Below, in pieces: positions 8,699 through 16,967 of a stretch of 64,000 bases of DNA (its first letter is position 1; each line of letters opens with the position of its first letter). The stretch lies in assembly GCF_029255285.1 (NCBI RefSeq), contig NZ_JAPUVI010000022.1:124001-188000 (forward strand), in the 5' to 3' direction. Source of the DNA: Accumulibacter sp. (GTDB lineage Bacteria; Pseudomonadota; Gammaproteobacteria; Burkholderiales; Rhodocyclaceae). Made by a program: the position numbers and the translations under genes. The notes under the pieces were generated by a model, which made no database searches, was not told where the DNA came from, and saw only the letters and a program-made list of their open reading frames with translations.

Positions 8699-9199
8699 AT
8701 GCCCTTTACGCCTTTCCACGTGGGACCTGGCTTGCTGGTGAAGGCACTCCTCCAGGGAAGCTTTTCGCTACTCGTCTTCGCCTGGGCGCAAATCGTCATG
8801 GATATCCAGCCGCTGGTCGTCCTGATGACAGGCGAAGGGCACTTGCATGGTTTCTCGCACACCTTTGTCGGCGCCACGCTGATTGGTCTCGGGTCGGCGC
8901 TCACTGGAAAGTACGCGGCGGAGTTCGGGCTTCGCCGCATGGGTCAGTTTCGTTACCTGCCGATCAGTTGGCCGGTCGCGGGCAGCAGTGCGCTCATTGG
9001 TTCGTACAGTCACGTGCTGCTCGATGGGGTGATGCATGCGGATGTTCAGCCACTTTCCCCCTTCCTCCTGGACAACCACCTGTTTGGCTTCGTGTCCGTT
9101 ACGGAACTTCACAAGTTCTGTCTCTACAGCGGGATCCTTGGTATTGGCCTGTACTTCGCCATCTCGCGTTGGCTTCGCAGCCGCAACCGGGATGGGTGA
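8699..9199 (+). CDS. Small polytopic membrane protein, family unassigned
   Basis: This 166-residue protein begins MPFTPFHVGPG and contains about four hydrophobic segments. Histidines sit at helix edges (GEGHLHGFSH, SHVLLDGVMH). That pattern of conserved His and Asp around membrane segments recalls proteins annotated as membrane-bound metal-dependent hydrolases of the YdjM/DUF4184 kind; this is a resemblance, not a firm assignment. The ATG at 8699 is chosen because the MPFTPFH start is typical of such proteins and directly follows the small ORF. The 375 bp after it hold no gene I can support, only a candidate promoter for the sigma factor. Confidence 0.7.
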   Translation: MPFTPFHVGPGLLVKALLQGSFSLLVFAWAQIVMDIQPLVVLMTGEGHLHGFSHTFVGATLIGLGSALTGKYAAEFGLRRMGQFRYLPISWPVAGSSALIGSYSHVLLDGVMHADVQPLSPFLLDNHLFGFVSVTELHKFCLYSGILGIGLYFAISRWLRSRNRDG

Positions 9200-9410
9200 C
9201 GCTGAGCGAAAGCTCGCCGGCACAGCCTGTCGACGCCGTGCCGCTTCCGTCGCGACAGCGGCCTCGACCTCGGCGCTCTGCCAAACCTCCTCCTGCATCC
9301 GGCGCCCATAGCGGCTGCCCTTCTCCATGACGCGCGCCTGCCGGCTGTTTGGTAGACGCCCCGCCCGGCCACCGCGAAAGGACAAGTTGCGGCGAGCTGA
9401 CGGCAGCGGA

Positions 9411-9438
9411 TTGTTGCGCCTCGAGGCTTGCGTATAAA
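9411..9438 (+). promoter_or_regulatory. Candidate sigma-70-like promoter before the ECF sigma gene
   Basis: TTGTTG (9411-9416) and TATAAA (9433-9438) are separated by 16 bp, in an otherwise very GC-rich 375-bp interval, about 137 bp upstream of the sigma-factor ATG. I see no obvious ECF-type autoregulatory motif, so this may be a constitutive promoter. Confidence 0.35.
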
Positions 9439-9574
9439 CTGGCGGAGGCGTGACCCATTGCGCGCCGCCTGGCGGCCACTCGGCAAGGCGACCGCCTCGA
9501 CCCTGGAGAGATATCCCGCCCGTGCCCGTCACCCGCCACGCCTTCCGGTCGCCTGCCTGGGACCGCGTCGCCGC

Positions 9575-10222
9575 ATGATCGCCAGCGACTTCGCCGGCGG
9601 CGAGAAGCCGCCGGCCGCGCAGCGCCGCGAACTGCCGCCGGCCGCCGCGACGATCACCGCCGAGTTGGCCGGTTTTCGGCGCGACATGCTGCGCTTTGCC
9701 GTGTTGCAGTTGCGCGACCAGGCGACGGCCGAGGATGCGGTGCAGGAAGCGATGTTGTCCGCACTCGAAGGGGCCGACCGCTTCGCCGAGCGGTCCAAGC
9801 TGAAGACCTGGGTGTTCTCGATCCTGCGCCACAAGATCGTCGATATCATCCGGCGCCGGGCACGCGAGCCGAGCTACGAGCACCCCGAAGAGGAAATCGA
9901 CGAGGAGGACTTTGCGCCGCTGTTCAAGACCAACGGTCACTGGCAGAGCGACGCGCGGCCGTCGGATTGGGGTGACCCGGAAAAAAACTTCGAGAATCAG
10001 CGCTTCTGGACCATCTTCGATAGCTGTCTGAACCGCCTGCCGGCAGGCACGGCGCGCGTTTTCATGATGCGCGAGATGCTGGGCCTGGAAACCGAGGAAA
10101 TCTGCCAGGAACTCTCGATGAGCAGCAACAACTGCTGGGTCGTCCTGCACCGGGCGCGCATGGGTCTTCGCCTGTGCCTCGATCAAAAATGGTTTGCCGC
10201 CGGCGACGGGAGCAGACGATGA
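9575..10222 (+). CDS. ECF-type RNA polymerase sigma factor
   Basis: This 215-residue protein is an extracytoplasmic-function sigma-70 family member. Region 2 has LRDQATAEDAVQEAMLSALE followed by the -10 recognition helix (KTWVFSILRHKIVDIIRRR). An unusually long acidic linker (EEEIDEEDFAPLF, then NGHWQSDARPSDW) precedes region 4 (RLPAGTARVFMMREMLGLE, ELSMSSNNCWVVLHRARMGLR). The ATG at 9575 follows from the family's usual N-terminal length; an upstream extension would be proline/arginine rubbish. Its stop overlaps the start of a small zinc-finger anti-sigma gene (ATGA), the usual arrangement for a sigma/anti-sigma pair. Confidence 0.93.
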   Translation: MIASDFAGGEKPPAAQRRELPPAAATITAELAGFRRDMLRFAVLQLRDQATAEDAVQEAMLSALEGADRFAERSKLKTWVFSILRHKIVDIIRRRAREPSYEHPEEEIDEEDFAPLFKTNGHWQSDARPSDWGDPEKNFENQRFWTIFDSCLNRLPAGTARVFMMREMLGLETEEICQELSMSSNNCWVVLHRARMGLRLCLDQKWFAAGDGSRR

Positions 10223-10421
10223 TGAACTGCCGGGAAGCCGCCCGCCTGATGTCCGACGAACTGGACCGCGAGCTTGCCGCCAGCCGGCGCTGCGCCTGCA
10301 CCTCCTGCTGTGCGGCGGCTGCCGCCACTATCGGCAACAGTTGGCTTTCCTGCGCCGGGCTTGCCGGCAGGAAACGACGGCCGACGAAGCGCCACCGCCC
10401 GGCCCGCCTCCGGCCGGCTGA
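10219..10421 (+). pseudogene. Zinc-finger anti-sigma factor, frameshifted
   Basis: The gene starts ATGATG at 10219, overlapping the sigma stop, and encodes a typical small cytoplasmic zf-HC2 anti-sigma N terminus (MMNCREAARLMSDELDRELA). Near 10275-10285 the homologous sequence moves to another frame, which carries the zinc motif His-x3-Cys-x2-Cys in LRLHLLLCGGCRHYRQQLAF and ends at 10421. Neither frame alone encodes a functional protein. A one-base indel would restore a protein of about 66 residues. This may be a real mutation or a sequencing/assembly error in a GC-rich run. If real, the ECF sigma factor could lack its brake. Confidence 0.72.
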
Positions 10422-10453
10422 AGCCGGCGGCCAGCGGCCGCGCGGTGCGGCCG

Positions 10454-12355
10454 TCAGCCGCCGACGACGCCGCCATCCCGACGCCGGATCACGACGGTCG
10501 CCGAACGTGGACGGCCACCGGTCGCTTCGGGAAACTGACCGGCCGGCCAACGCGAAAGCGCTTCCGGCCGGACGGCGTCGGAGCGGCCGCTTGCCGGCTC
10601 GCCGGGATGCTGGATATTGACGAACAGGTTGCGGGAATCCGGCGTCGCCGTCGGGCCGCTGATTTCGCCGCCCCGCGGCCCGCTCAGAAAGCGCCGGATT
10701 TGGCCGCTCACGACGTCGGCGACCAGCATCTGGTTGTTGCCGAAAGCCCGGTACTCGTCGCTGCCGAGGGCACTTCCCGAAACATCGGTGGCAATCCACA
10801 GCCGCCCGTCGCGGTCGAACCACAGGCCGTCCGGACTGCCGAAAAGATCGCCGCGGATGTCCCCGCGCTTGTTGGCGTCGGCCTGCCGCGGATCGCCGCA
10901 GAGAACGAAGACGTCCCAGGCGAAGCTGCCGGACGCCGCGTCGCCGCCCGTTTCACGCCAGCGGACGATGTGGCCGAAGCGATTGTCGGGACGCGGATTG
11001 GCCGCGTCGGCCGTGACCCGCTGGCGGTTGTTGGTCAGCGAGCAATAGACCTCGCCGCTTTGCGGATGGACGGCAATCCATTCCGGGCGATCCATGGCTG
11101 TCGCCGCCACGAAATCGGCCGCCTGGCGCGCCCGGATCAAAATGTCGGCCTGGTCGACAAAGCCGTTGGCCTCGTCCAGACCATTCACACCATGCTGCAG
11201 CGCGATCCAGCGACCGCGGCCGCCGGCCTCGAAGCGGGCGACGTAGAGCGTCCCGAACTCGAGCAGCCCGCTGCCGCCAGTCGGCGCGGTGGCGTCGAAG
11301 CGGTCGCGCGAGACATACTTGTAGATGTACTCGAAGGCTTCGTCGTCGCCCATGTAGACCACCACCCGGCCGTCGCCGGCCAAGGTGACGGTCGCTCCTT
11401 CGTGTTTGAAGCGGCCGAGCGCCGTATGCTTGACGGGCGGGCGGTCGGGCTGCCAGGGATCGATCTCGACGACCCAGCCGAAACGGTTGGCCTCGTTCGG
11501 CTCGCTCGCCACGTCGAAGCGGCGGTCATGCTCGTGCCAGCGCATGCCGGCACCCTTGACGCGGATGCCGTAGCGCTTCTGCGCCGCCGTCGGTTCGCCG
11601 AGGCCGTTGAAATAGAGGTTGAAGTTCTCTTCGCAGCTCAGGTAGGTGCCCCACGGCGTGACGCCCATGGCGCAGTTGCCCAGCGTGCCGAAGACGACAT
11701 TGCCGCGCCGATCGTCGCGCGTGCGCAAAGCGTCGCTACCGGCGGCCGGACCGTCGATGCGCAGCGGCGTGCGGGCCGTGATCCGGCGCGCATACGCCGA
11801 CGGCCGCCGGACCTGCCAGCGCTCGCCGCGCAGTTCGACTTCGATCACCGAAACGCCGTGCGCGTTCTGCGACTTGCGCGTCTTGGCATGGCTCCAGTCG
11901 GCCATGCCGTCAGTGTGCAGCAGCCCCTCGTCGGTGTATTCGTGATTGATGCACAGCAGACCGTGGGTCGACGACGGCCGGCCGCCGTCGTCGAAGGGAA
12001 AGAAGTGCATTCCGTCGTGGTGCATGCCGGCCTGCACCGCCTGCTCGTCGGCGCTGTTGCCGGCATCGGCCCGGAACGGCGGGCCGTCGCCGACCGGGTC
12101 GCCCCAGGCAAAAAGCAGTTGCACCGTGTAGCCCTCGGGAACGTTGACCCGATCGTCGCTGCCAGGATCGATCGGCCGGAAGCCGATGGCTGGCCGGCCG
12201 AGCGCCGGCGCCGCGGCCGACATCCCGAAGAACGACAGCAGCGCGCTGCCGAGACCGCTTTGCAGGACGCGGCGCCTCGTCGTCGCGGCTTGAGAAAGCG
12301 TTTCGACCAGTTGGTCGAAACGTGGATTGGCGTGGCTCGTCGGATCGTCTCTCAT
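10454..12355 (-). CDS. phoX: PhoX-family (DUF839) alkaline phosphatase, Tat-exported
   Basis: This 633-residue protein belongs to the PhoX/DUF839 family of metal-dependent periplasmic phosphatases, which release phosphate from organic esters. The N terminus has a twin-arginine signal (TTRRRVLQSG, Arg27-29, then a hydrophobic stretch ending near APALG). Family blocks include LLCINHEYTDE, GTYLSCEENFN, RFGWVVEIDPW, GDGRVVVYMGDDE and SPDGLWFDRDGRLWI. The ATG at 12355 places the twin arginines at the normal distance. It is convergent with the anti-sigma gene (32 bp apart) and divergent from the metal importer. No Pho box is evident upstream, although the Pst genes nearby have them. 'PhoX-like' is safer than a substrate claim. 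Confidence 0.88.
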   Translation of the reverse strand: MRDDPTSHANPRFDQLVETLSQAATTRRRVLQSGLGSALLSFFGMSAAAPALGRPAIGFRPIDPGSDDRVNVPEGYTVQLLFAWGDPVGDGPPFRADAGNSADEQAVQAGMHHDGMHFFPFDDGGRPSSTHGLLCINHEYTDEGLLHTDGMADWSHAKTRKSQNAHGVSVIEVELRGERWQVRRPSAYARRITARTPLRIDGPAAGSDALRTRDDRRGNVVFGTLGNCAMGVTPWGTYLSCEENFNLYFNGLGEPTAAQKRYGIRVKGAGMRWHEHDRRFDVASEPNEANRFGWVVEIDPWQPDRPPVKHTALGRFKHEGATVTLAGDGRVVVYMGDDEAFEYIYKYVSRDRFDATAPTGGSGLLEFGTLYVARFEAGGRGRWIALQHGVNGLDEANGFVDQADILIRARQAADFVAATAMDRPEWIAVHPQSGEVYCSLTNNRQRVTADAANPRPDNRFGHIVRWRETGGDAASGSFAWDVFVLCGDPRQADANKRGDIRGDLFGSPDGLWFDRDGRLWIATDVSGSALGSDEYRAFGNNQMLVADVVSGQIRRFLSGPRGGEISGPTATPDSRNLFVNIQHPGEPASGRSDAVRPEALSRWPAGQFPEATGGRPRSATVVIRRRDGGVVGG

Positions 12356-12396
12356 TGGCGGCGCGGCTGGTCGGTGGGCGAAGAGTTGGATTATCG

Positions 12397-12415
12397 CGCA
12401 AATTGCGATGCGCAA
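12397..12415. promoter_or_regulatory. Alternating CGCAA/TTGCG repeats between phoX and the metal importer
   Basis: The 149-bp divergent interval contains CGCAA-A-TTGCG (12397-12407), a perfect 11-bp palindrome, immediately continued by TTGCG-ATG-CGCAA (12403-12415), so three half-sites alternate in orientation. It lies in the most AT-rich part of the interval. It could be an operator for a metal or phosphate regulator acting on both genes. It does not match the Zur, Fur or Pho consensus I know, so the factor is unknown. Confidence 0.4.
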
Positions 12416-12504
12416 CCGTGTTGCATTTAGCCAAGGAACGAGGCAAGATTCGGCCTTCGCCGTCAGACGAAACATTCCCCACCGGCCCGCCTTCCCCGCT
12501 ACCG

Positions 12505-12648
12505 ATGACCTCCGCCGCACGCCCCGACCGCCCGCCCGGCGCCACCCGCCGCAACCCCGTGCTCTGCGCCGGCGCCGGCGTACGCCTGAGCTGGGCTTTC
12601 GGCGCGCTGGTCGTGCTGTGGGGGACGATCTTCTGGGCACTCGATTGA
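12505..12648 (+). CDS. 47-residue single-pass membrane protein heading the metal ABC operon
   Basis: This short ORF starts at ATG 12505 and ends at 12648, overlapping the TTG start of the ATPase gene (TTGA). The protein has a basic, Pro/Arg-rich N terminus (residues 1-26) and one hydrophobic segment at the C terminus (about residues 27-47, LSWAFGALVVLWGTIFWAL). The coupling to the ATPase gene and the membrane segment favour a real gene; a role in the importer is an inference. No family is recognised. Confidence 0.5.
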   Translation: MTSAARPDRPPGATRRNPVLCAGAGVRLSWAFGALVVLWGTIFWALD

Positions 12649-13439
12649 ACGCCGCCTCCGCCGCCGGCACGTGGACGCGGCCGGCCTCGCCCATCCTCCG
12701 CTTCGAGAACCTGACTCTGGGTTACAACCGACACCCGGCGGTGCATCACCTGCACGGCGAAGTGGCGACCGGCAGCCTGCTGGCGATCGTCGGCCCGAAC
12801 GGCGCCGGCAAGTCGACGCTGCTCAAGGCGATTGCCGGCGAACTGCGGCCGCTGCAGGGCCGCATCGAGCTGCACGGCGTGGTTCGCCCGCAGATCGCCT
12901 ACCTGACACAATTGGCGACGCTCGACAGCCGATTCCCGATGGTCGTCCACGACTTCGTGGCGATGGGACTGTGGCGCGAGATCGGCGCCTTCGCTGGCCT
13001 GAACGGCGCCCAGCGACGCCGTGTGGACGCCGCGCTCGGTACGGTCGGCCTGGCCGGCCTCGAGAGCCGGCCGATCGGCGCGCTCTCCGGCGGCCAGTTG
13101 CAACGCGCGCTGTTCGCCCGTGTACTGCTCCAGGACGCACCGCTGGTTCTCCTCGACGAACCCTTCGGCGCCATCGACGCGGCCAGCGTCCGCGACCTGG
13201 CCGGCTTGATCCGCAACTGGCACGGCGAAGGCCGGACGGTGATCGCCGTCCTGCACGACCTCGAACACGTGCGCCGGGAATACCCGGAGACGCTGCTGCT
13301 GGCACGCGAAGTCGTGGCGCGCGGCGAGACGGCGAAGGTCCTCAGCGACGCCAACCTGCAGCGCGCGCGCCAGCTCGCCGAGCGACGCGCCGACCCGCGA
13401 CAGGCGGCGATCTGCCACGACGACGGGGACCGACCGTGA
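12645..13439 (+). CDS. Zn/Mn-type ABC transporter, ATP-binding subunit
   Basis: This 264-residue ATPase energises the adjacent permease and binding protein. Walker A is GPNGAGKST, the Q-loop lies in AYLTQLATLD, the signature is LSGGQLQRALFARVL, Walker B is PLVLLDEP and the H-loop is VLHDLEH. Sequence and gene order (ATPase, ABC-3 permease, cluster A-I binding protein) fit zinc/manganese/iron importers of the ZnuC/MntB type; the ion cannot be read from sequence. The TTG at 12645 overlaps the preceding ORF's stop and is preferred to distant upstream codons. The stop overlaps the permease start (GTGA). Confidence 0.88.
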   Translation: MNAASAAGTWTRPASPILRFENLTLGYNRHPAVHHLHGEVATGSLLAIVGPNGAGKSTLLKAIAGELRPLQGRIELHGVVRPQIAYLTQLATLDSRFPMVVHDFVAMGLWREIGAFAGLNGAQRRRVDAALGTVGLAGLESRPIGALSGGQLQRALFARVLLQDAPLVLLDEPFGAIDAASVRDLAGLIRNWHGEGRTVIAVLHDLEHVRREYPETLLLAREVVARGETAKVLSDANLQRARQLAERRADPRQAAICHDDGDRP

Positions 13440-14317
13440 GCGAAACACTATTGACCATGCCGCTGCTCGCTCCCTTCGTCGAATTCGGCTTCATGCGCCG
13501 GGCGCTGGCCGGCTGCCTGGCGTTGTCGCTCGGCGCGACGCCGGTCGGCGTTTTCCTGATGCTGCGCCGGATGAGCCTGGCCGGCGATGCGATGTCGCAT
13601 GCGATCCTGCCGGGTGCCGCCGTCGGCTATCTGATCGCCGGCCTGTCGCTGCCGGCGATGACCGCCGGCGGCCTGCTCGCCGGCCTGGCGGTGGCCGTTT
13701 TCGCCGGCGGTGTCGCACGCCACACGGTGATCGAGGAAGACGCCAGCCTGGCGACTTTCTATCTTCTCTCGCTGTCTGCGGGCGTGCTGATCATCTCCTT
13801 GCGGGGCAGCAGCGTCGATCTGCTGCACGTCCTGTTCGGCAGCGCGCTGGCACTCGATGACGCCACGCTGCTGCTGCTCGCCGCTTTCACATCGCTGTCG
13901 GTCGTTGCGCTCGCCCTGGGTCTGCGGCTGTTCGTCGTCGACGCGTGCGACCCGGCTTTCCTGGCCCGCATCAGCCGCCTGTCGCCCATCGCCCACTACG
14001 GTTTCATGATTCTTCTGGTGATCAATCTGGTCGCTGGTTTCCATGCCCTCGGTACGCTGATGGCGGTCGGCATCATGATCCTGCCGGCGGCAGCGGCGCG
14101 CCTGTGGGTCGGCAATGTCGGCCCACTGCTCCTCTGTGCGGTGGGTGTCGCCTTTCTCGGCTCGCTGATCGGGCTGCTGTTTTCGTACTACGTCAATCTG
14201 CCGGCCGGACCGGCCATCGTCCTGACGCTCGGTGCCCTGTACCTGCTGTCGCTGGCTCTCGGTCCGCTCGGACCGTTGGCCGGCCGCCGGCGGGCCGGCT
14301 GGCATTTCGAGCGCTAG
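13436..14317 (+). CDS. Zn/Mn-type ABC transporter, ABC-3 family permease
   Basis: This 293-residue inner-membrane protein has about eight hydrophobic helices. It matches the ABC-3 permease family (RRMSLAGDAMSHAILPGAAVGY near residue 40, and GTLMAVGIMILPAAAARLW near 205). The GTG at 13436 overlaps the ATPase stop, indicating coupled synthesis of the two subunits. It would form the homodimeric channel for the metal delivered by the downstream binding protein. The gap to that gene is 16 bp. Confidence 0.9.
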   Translation: MSETLLTMPLLAPFVEFGFMRRALAGCLALSLGATPVGVFLMLRRMSLAGDAMSHAILPGAAVGYLIAGLSLPAMTAGGLLAGLAVAVFAGGVARHTVIEEDASLATFYLLSLSAGVLIISLRGSSVDLLHVLFGSALALDDATLLLLAAFTSLSVVALALGLRLFVVDACDPAFLARISRLSPIAHYGFMILLVINLVAGFHALGTLMAVGIMILPAAAARLWVGNVGPLLLCAVGVAFLGSLIGLLFSYYVNLPAGPAIVLTLGALYLLSLALGPLGPLAGRRRAGWHFER

Positions 14318-14333
14318 GCGCGGGAGACAAAGC

Positions 14334-15242
14334 ATGCACGGAGTTCTCGAGCTTACCGGGCGCCGCCTGCTGGCGATCGCCCGCTGGGCGGTCGTGGTCG
14401 TCGCTCTGAGCGGCCCGGTGGCGGCTGGCGAAAGCCTGCCGGTGGTCGCCAGCTTCAGCATCCTCGGCGATCTGACGCGACAGATCGGTGGCGAACGTGT
14501 CGAGGTACACAGCTTGATCGGTGCCGGCGCCGACGCCCACGTCTACCAGCCGACGCCGGGCGATGCCCGGAAGCTGGCGGGCGCTCGCCTGCTGGTCGTA
14601 AACGGGCTCGGCTTCGACGTCTGGATAGACCGTCTTCGTCAGTCTGCCGGCTACCGCGGCAAGGTCGTCGTCGCCAGCCAGGGCATCAACGCGATCCGGC
14701 CGGGCCCGGGCGGCCAAGTCGACCCGCACGCCTGGCAGGACGTAGCCAACACCCGCCGCTACGTCGACATCATCGCCGAAGCGCTGGCCGACCTCGACCC
14801 GACCGGCAGGCCGCTTTACCAGGCCAACGCCGCTCGACTGAACAAGGCGTTGGCGACGCTCGACAGCGAGATCCGCTCGGCGTTCGCGGCGCTGCCGCCG
14901 GAACGGCGCAAGGTCGTCAGCTCGCACGACGCCTTCGCCTATTTTGGCCGCGCCTACGGCATCCGCTTCATCGCGCCGGTCGGCATCAGCACCGATGCCG
15001 AGCCATCGGCGGCCGACGTCGCGGCGATCATCCGGCAGATCCGACGCGAGAAGATTCGGGCGATGTTCATCGAGAACATCACCGACCCACGGCTGCTCGA
15101 ACGTATCGCCCGCGAGTCGGGTGCGCGTCTCGGCGGCACGCTCTACTCGGACTCGCTGGCCAAGGCCGGTAGCCCGGCGGACAACTATCTCGGCATGATG
15201 CGCGAAAACGCCAGAACGATCAGGGCGGCGCTCGCCGACTGA
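14334..15242 (+). CDS. Metal-binding periplasmic protein of the ABC importer (cluster A-I)
   Basis: This 302-residue solute-binding protein belongs to the ZnuA/PsaA-like cluster A-I. The signal peptide ends near residue 32 (VALSGPVAAGES). Expected metal ligands are visible: His69 (ADAHVYQP), His132 (VDPHAWQD), His198 (VVSSHDAF) and Asp273 (YSDSLAKAG). The His-rich acidic loop of many ZnuA proteins is absent, which leaves zinc, manganese and iron all possible. It ends the four-gene metal operon and is followed by the first Pho box 36 bp downstream. Confidence 0.9.
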   Translation: MHGVLELTGRRLLAIARWAVVVVALSGPVAAGESLPVVASFSILGDLTRQIGGERVEVHSLIGAGADAHVYQPTPGDARKLAGARLLVVNGLGFDVWIDRLRQSAGYRGKVVVASQGINAIRPGPGGQVDPHAWQDVANTRRYVDIIAEALADLDPTGRPLYQANAARLNKALATLDSEIRSAFAALPPERRKVVSSHDAFAYFGRAYGIRFIAPVGISTDAEPSAADVAAIIRQIRREKIRAMFIENITDPRLLERIARESGARLGGTLYSDSLAKAGSPADNYLGMMRENARTIRAALAD

Positions 15243-15278
15243 ACGGCGGCGGCGTGTAAGCCGGGTGGCGACGAAGAG

Positions 15279-15312
15279 CCGTCATCAGACTGTCACAAAG
15301 GCGGCGCATGAT
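15279..15312 (+). promoter_or_regulatory. Pho box and -10 element of the first pstS
   Basis: Two 7-bp half-sites, CCGTCAT (15279-15285) and CTGTCAC (15290-15296), are 11 bp apart as in the PhoB consensus. Ten bases after the second half-site comes CATGAT (15307-15312), a -10-like hexamer at the spacing seen in E. coli phoA. This indicates PhoB-dependent induction under phosphate limitation. It also rules against translation starting at the ATG at 15308, which lies inside the -10 element. Confidence 0.8.
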
Positions 15313-15367
15313 GACTCGTCGGCACGACCCGTGCCCTTCCCCTGCCGTTCTGCCGAGGACACCTCAC

Positions 15368-16399
15368 ATGATGCTGCGCCTGCCGTCGATTTCTCTTGCT
15401 GCGCCCGTCCTGCCGGCGCTTCTTTGCACTGCGGCGCTCGCCGTCAGCCCACTAGCCAGCGGCGCCGAAGCGGTGGTGAAGATAGACGGTTCGAGCACCG
15501 TCTATCCGATTGCGGAAGCCATGGCGCAGGAGTTCCAGCGCGCTCGGCTGCACGAAGTTCATGTCAACGTCGGCGTTTCCGGAACCGGCGGCGGTTTTGC
15601 CAAGTTCTGCCGTGGCGAGATCGACATCGCCAGCGCCTCGCGGCCGATTCTCAAGAAGGAAATGGACGACTGCGCGAAGACCGGCATCCGCTACTACGAA
15701 ATGCCACTCGCCTACGACGCGCTGACCGTCGTGGTCAACCCGCAGAACAGCTTCGTCAACCGGTTGAGTATCGCCGACCTTCGAAAGCTCTGGGAGCCGC
15801 GAGCGCAGGGCAAGGTTAACACCTGGAAGGATGTCAACCCGGCATGGCCGGCCGACCGTATCAAGTTCTACGCGCCGGGCGCCGATTCGGGGAGTTCCGA
15901 GTACTTCAGCGAAGTCGTCGTCGGCGTGGCGAAGGCTGGCCGCAGCGATGTCGGAACAGCGGAGGACCACGCCGTTCTGGTAGAGCGCATCGCCGCCGAC
16001 AAGGACGCGCTGGGCTACGTGGCACTCGACTACTACGTCGAGAACCAGCAGAAGCTCAAGGCGGTGGCGATCGGCGAAGGCAAGGAAGCCGTCCTGCCGA
16101 CCGTGGGCAACATCCGCAACGGCAGCTACCAGCCGCTGTCGCGCCCGGTTTTCCTGTATGTCAGCGAAAGGGCGCTCGACAAAACCGCCGTCCGGCAGTT
16201 CGTCGAGTTCGGCATGAAGAACGCCGCACGCCTCGTCGACGAAGTGAACTACCTGCCACTGCCGGCGCGGGCCTACAGCGAGAACCTCGAGCGCCTGAGC
16301 GCCAAGAAAATCGGCAGCGTCTATGGCGGCGAGGACAAGGGCCGCCTGCGGCCAAGCGGCGCCATGCAAATTCTCGAGGCGCTGATGCACGGTTCGTGA
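15368..16399 (+). CDS. pstS: PstS phosphate-binding protein, copy 1
   Basis: This 343-residue periplasmic phosphate-binding protein has a signal peptide (hydrophobic core then ASGAEA near residue 33) and the family blocks [43 protein letters not shown] and [10 protein letters not shown]. The start at 15368 (ATGATG) is chosen because the upstream ATG at 15308 falls within the promoter. It is a close paralogue of the second pstS at 16968, sharing long blocks with conservative changes. Its own Pho box and about 90-bp separation from the next ORF suggest that it can be expressed apart from pstCAB. Confidence 0.93.
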   Translation: MMLRLPSISLAAPVLPALLCTAALAVSPLASGAEAVVKIDGSSTVYPIAEAMAQEFQRARLHEVHVNVGVSGTGGGFAKFCRGEIDIASASRPILKKEMDDCAKTGIRYYEMPLAYDALTVVVNPQNSFVNRLSIADLRKLWEPRAQGKVNTWKDVNPAWPADRIKFYAPGADSGSSEYFSEVVVGVAKAGRSDVGTAEDHAVLVERIAADKDALGYVALDYYVENQQKLKAVAIGEGKEAVLPTVGNIRNGSYQPLSRPVFLYVSERALDKTAVRQFVEFGMKNAARLVDEVNYLPLPARAYSENLERLSAKKIGSVYGGEDKGRLRPSGAMQILEALMHGS

Positions 16400-16490
16400 T
16401 CACACGACCCGGCCTCCTGGCCGTGAACCGCGCAGGCCTGGTGCGCAGTCCCGAAAAATTTTTTCCCCGCAAGCTCTCATGGAGATCAGC

Positions 16491-16853
16491 ATGTCATCGT
16501 CCGACCCTCCCTCCAGCGCCGACGCCCTGCGCGCCGCCGCCCACGAACTGAAGCGCCGGCGGACCGCCGAAGCGACGGTCGACAAACCGCCCGGCAAGAC
16601 CGGCAAGAAAGCGAAGGCCGACAAGGCGGCGACCGTTCGCTGCACGCTGCGCTTGCCGGCCAGCGAGTACCGAAAACTGGCCAAGCTTCGCAAGCGCCTG
16701 GCGCGCGAGGGGGTGCGCAGCAACCGCGCGAAACTCGTCCGCGCCGGACTGACGCTGCTCGTCGGACTGCAGCGCAGCGACCTCAAGGCGGCGATACGCG
16801 ATGTCATCGCGCCGGAACCGGCAGCCGAGGAAAGCTCGGCCGTATCGGACTAG
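16491..16853 (+). CDS. Small RHH-like protein between the two pstS genes
   Basis: This 120-residue basic protein has a Lys/Ala-rich N-terminal half ([11 protein letters not shown]) and a C-terminal half that reads like a ribbon-helix-helix DNA-binding fold: a short strand (VRCTLRLP, near residue 48), a first helix ([17 protein letters not shown]) and a second ([15 protein letters not shown]). The start at 16491 is supported by GGAG 6 bases upstream, better than the ATG at 16479. It ends 43 bp before the second Pho box. No specific family is recognised. Its location inside the Pho-regulated cluster hints at a local regulator, but that is an inference. Confidence 0.65.
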   Translation: MSSSDPPSSADALRAAAHELKRRRTAEATVDKPPGKTGKKAKADKAATVRCTLRLPASEYRKLAKLRKRLAREGVRSNRAKLVRAGLTLLVGLQRSDLKAAIRDVIAPEPAAEESSAVSD

Positions 16854-16896
16854 GCGGGCCGCCACCCTGGCCGGGGCACCGCCACCGGCCGGGTCG

Positions 16897-16930
16897 GCGT
16901 CATCAAGCTGTCACAACGCGCAGGCATACT
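16897..16930 (+). promoter_or_regulatory. Pho box and -10 element of the second pstS
   Basis: GCGTCAT (16897-16903) and CTGTCAC (16908-16914) form a two-half-site Pho box with 11-bp spacing. Ten bases later is CATACT (16925-16930), a -10-like element, so the geometry equals that of the first pstS promoter. PhoB-dependent transcription of pstS-pstC-pstA-pstB is expected from here. Confidence 0.82.
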
Positions 16931-16967
16931 CCGGAGTCGTCGCCGATCAACAACCGAGGAGTCCGCC

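Noticed and set aside
8768..10186. Minus-strand frame with a protein-like stretch near 9200-9330
   Set aside because: The short stretch looks codon-like, but the frame continues antisense through the membrane-protein gene and the sigma gene and has no ribosome site.
10274..12430. Plus-strand frame of 718 codons opposite phoX
   Set aside because: phoX on the other strand has a Tat signal and family motifs; this frame has none.
15308..15367. 20-residue N-terminal extension of the first PstS
   Set aside because: The ATG at 15308 lies inside the -10 element 10 bp after the Pho box, so it would not be on the transcript.
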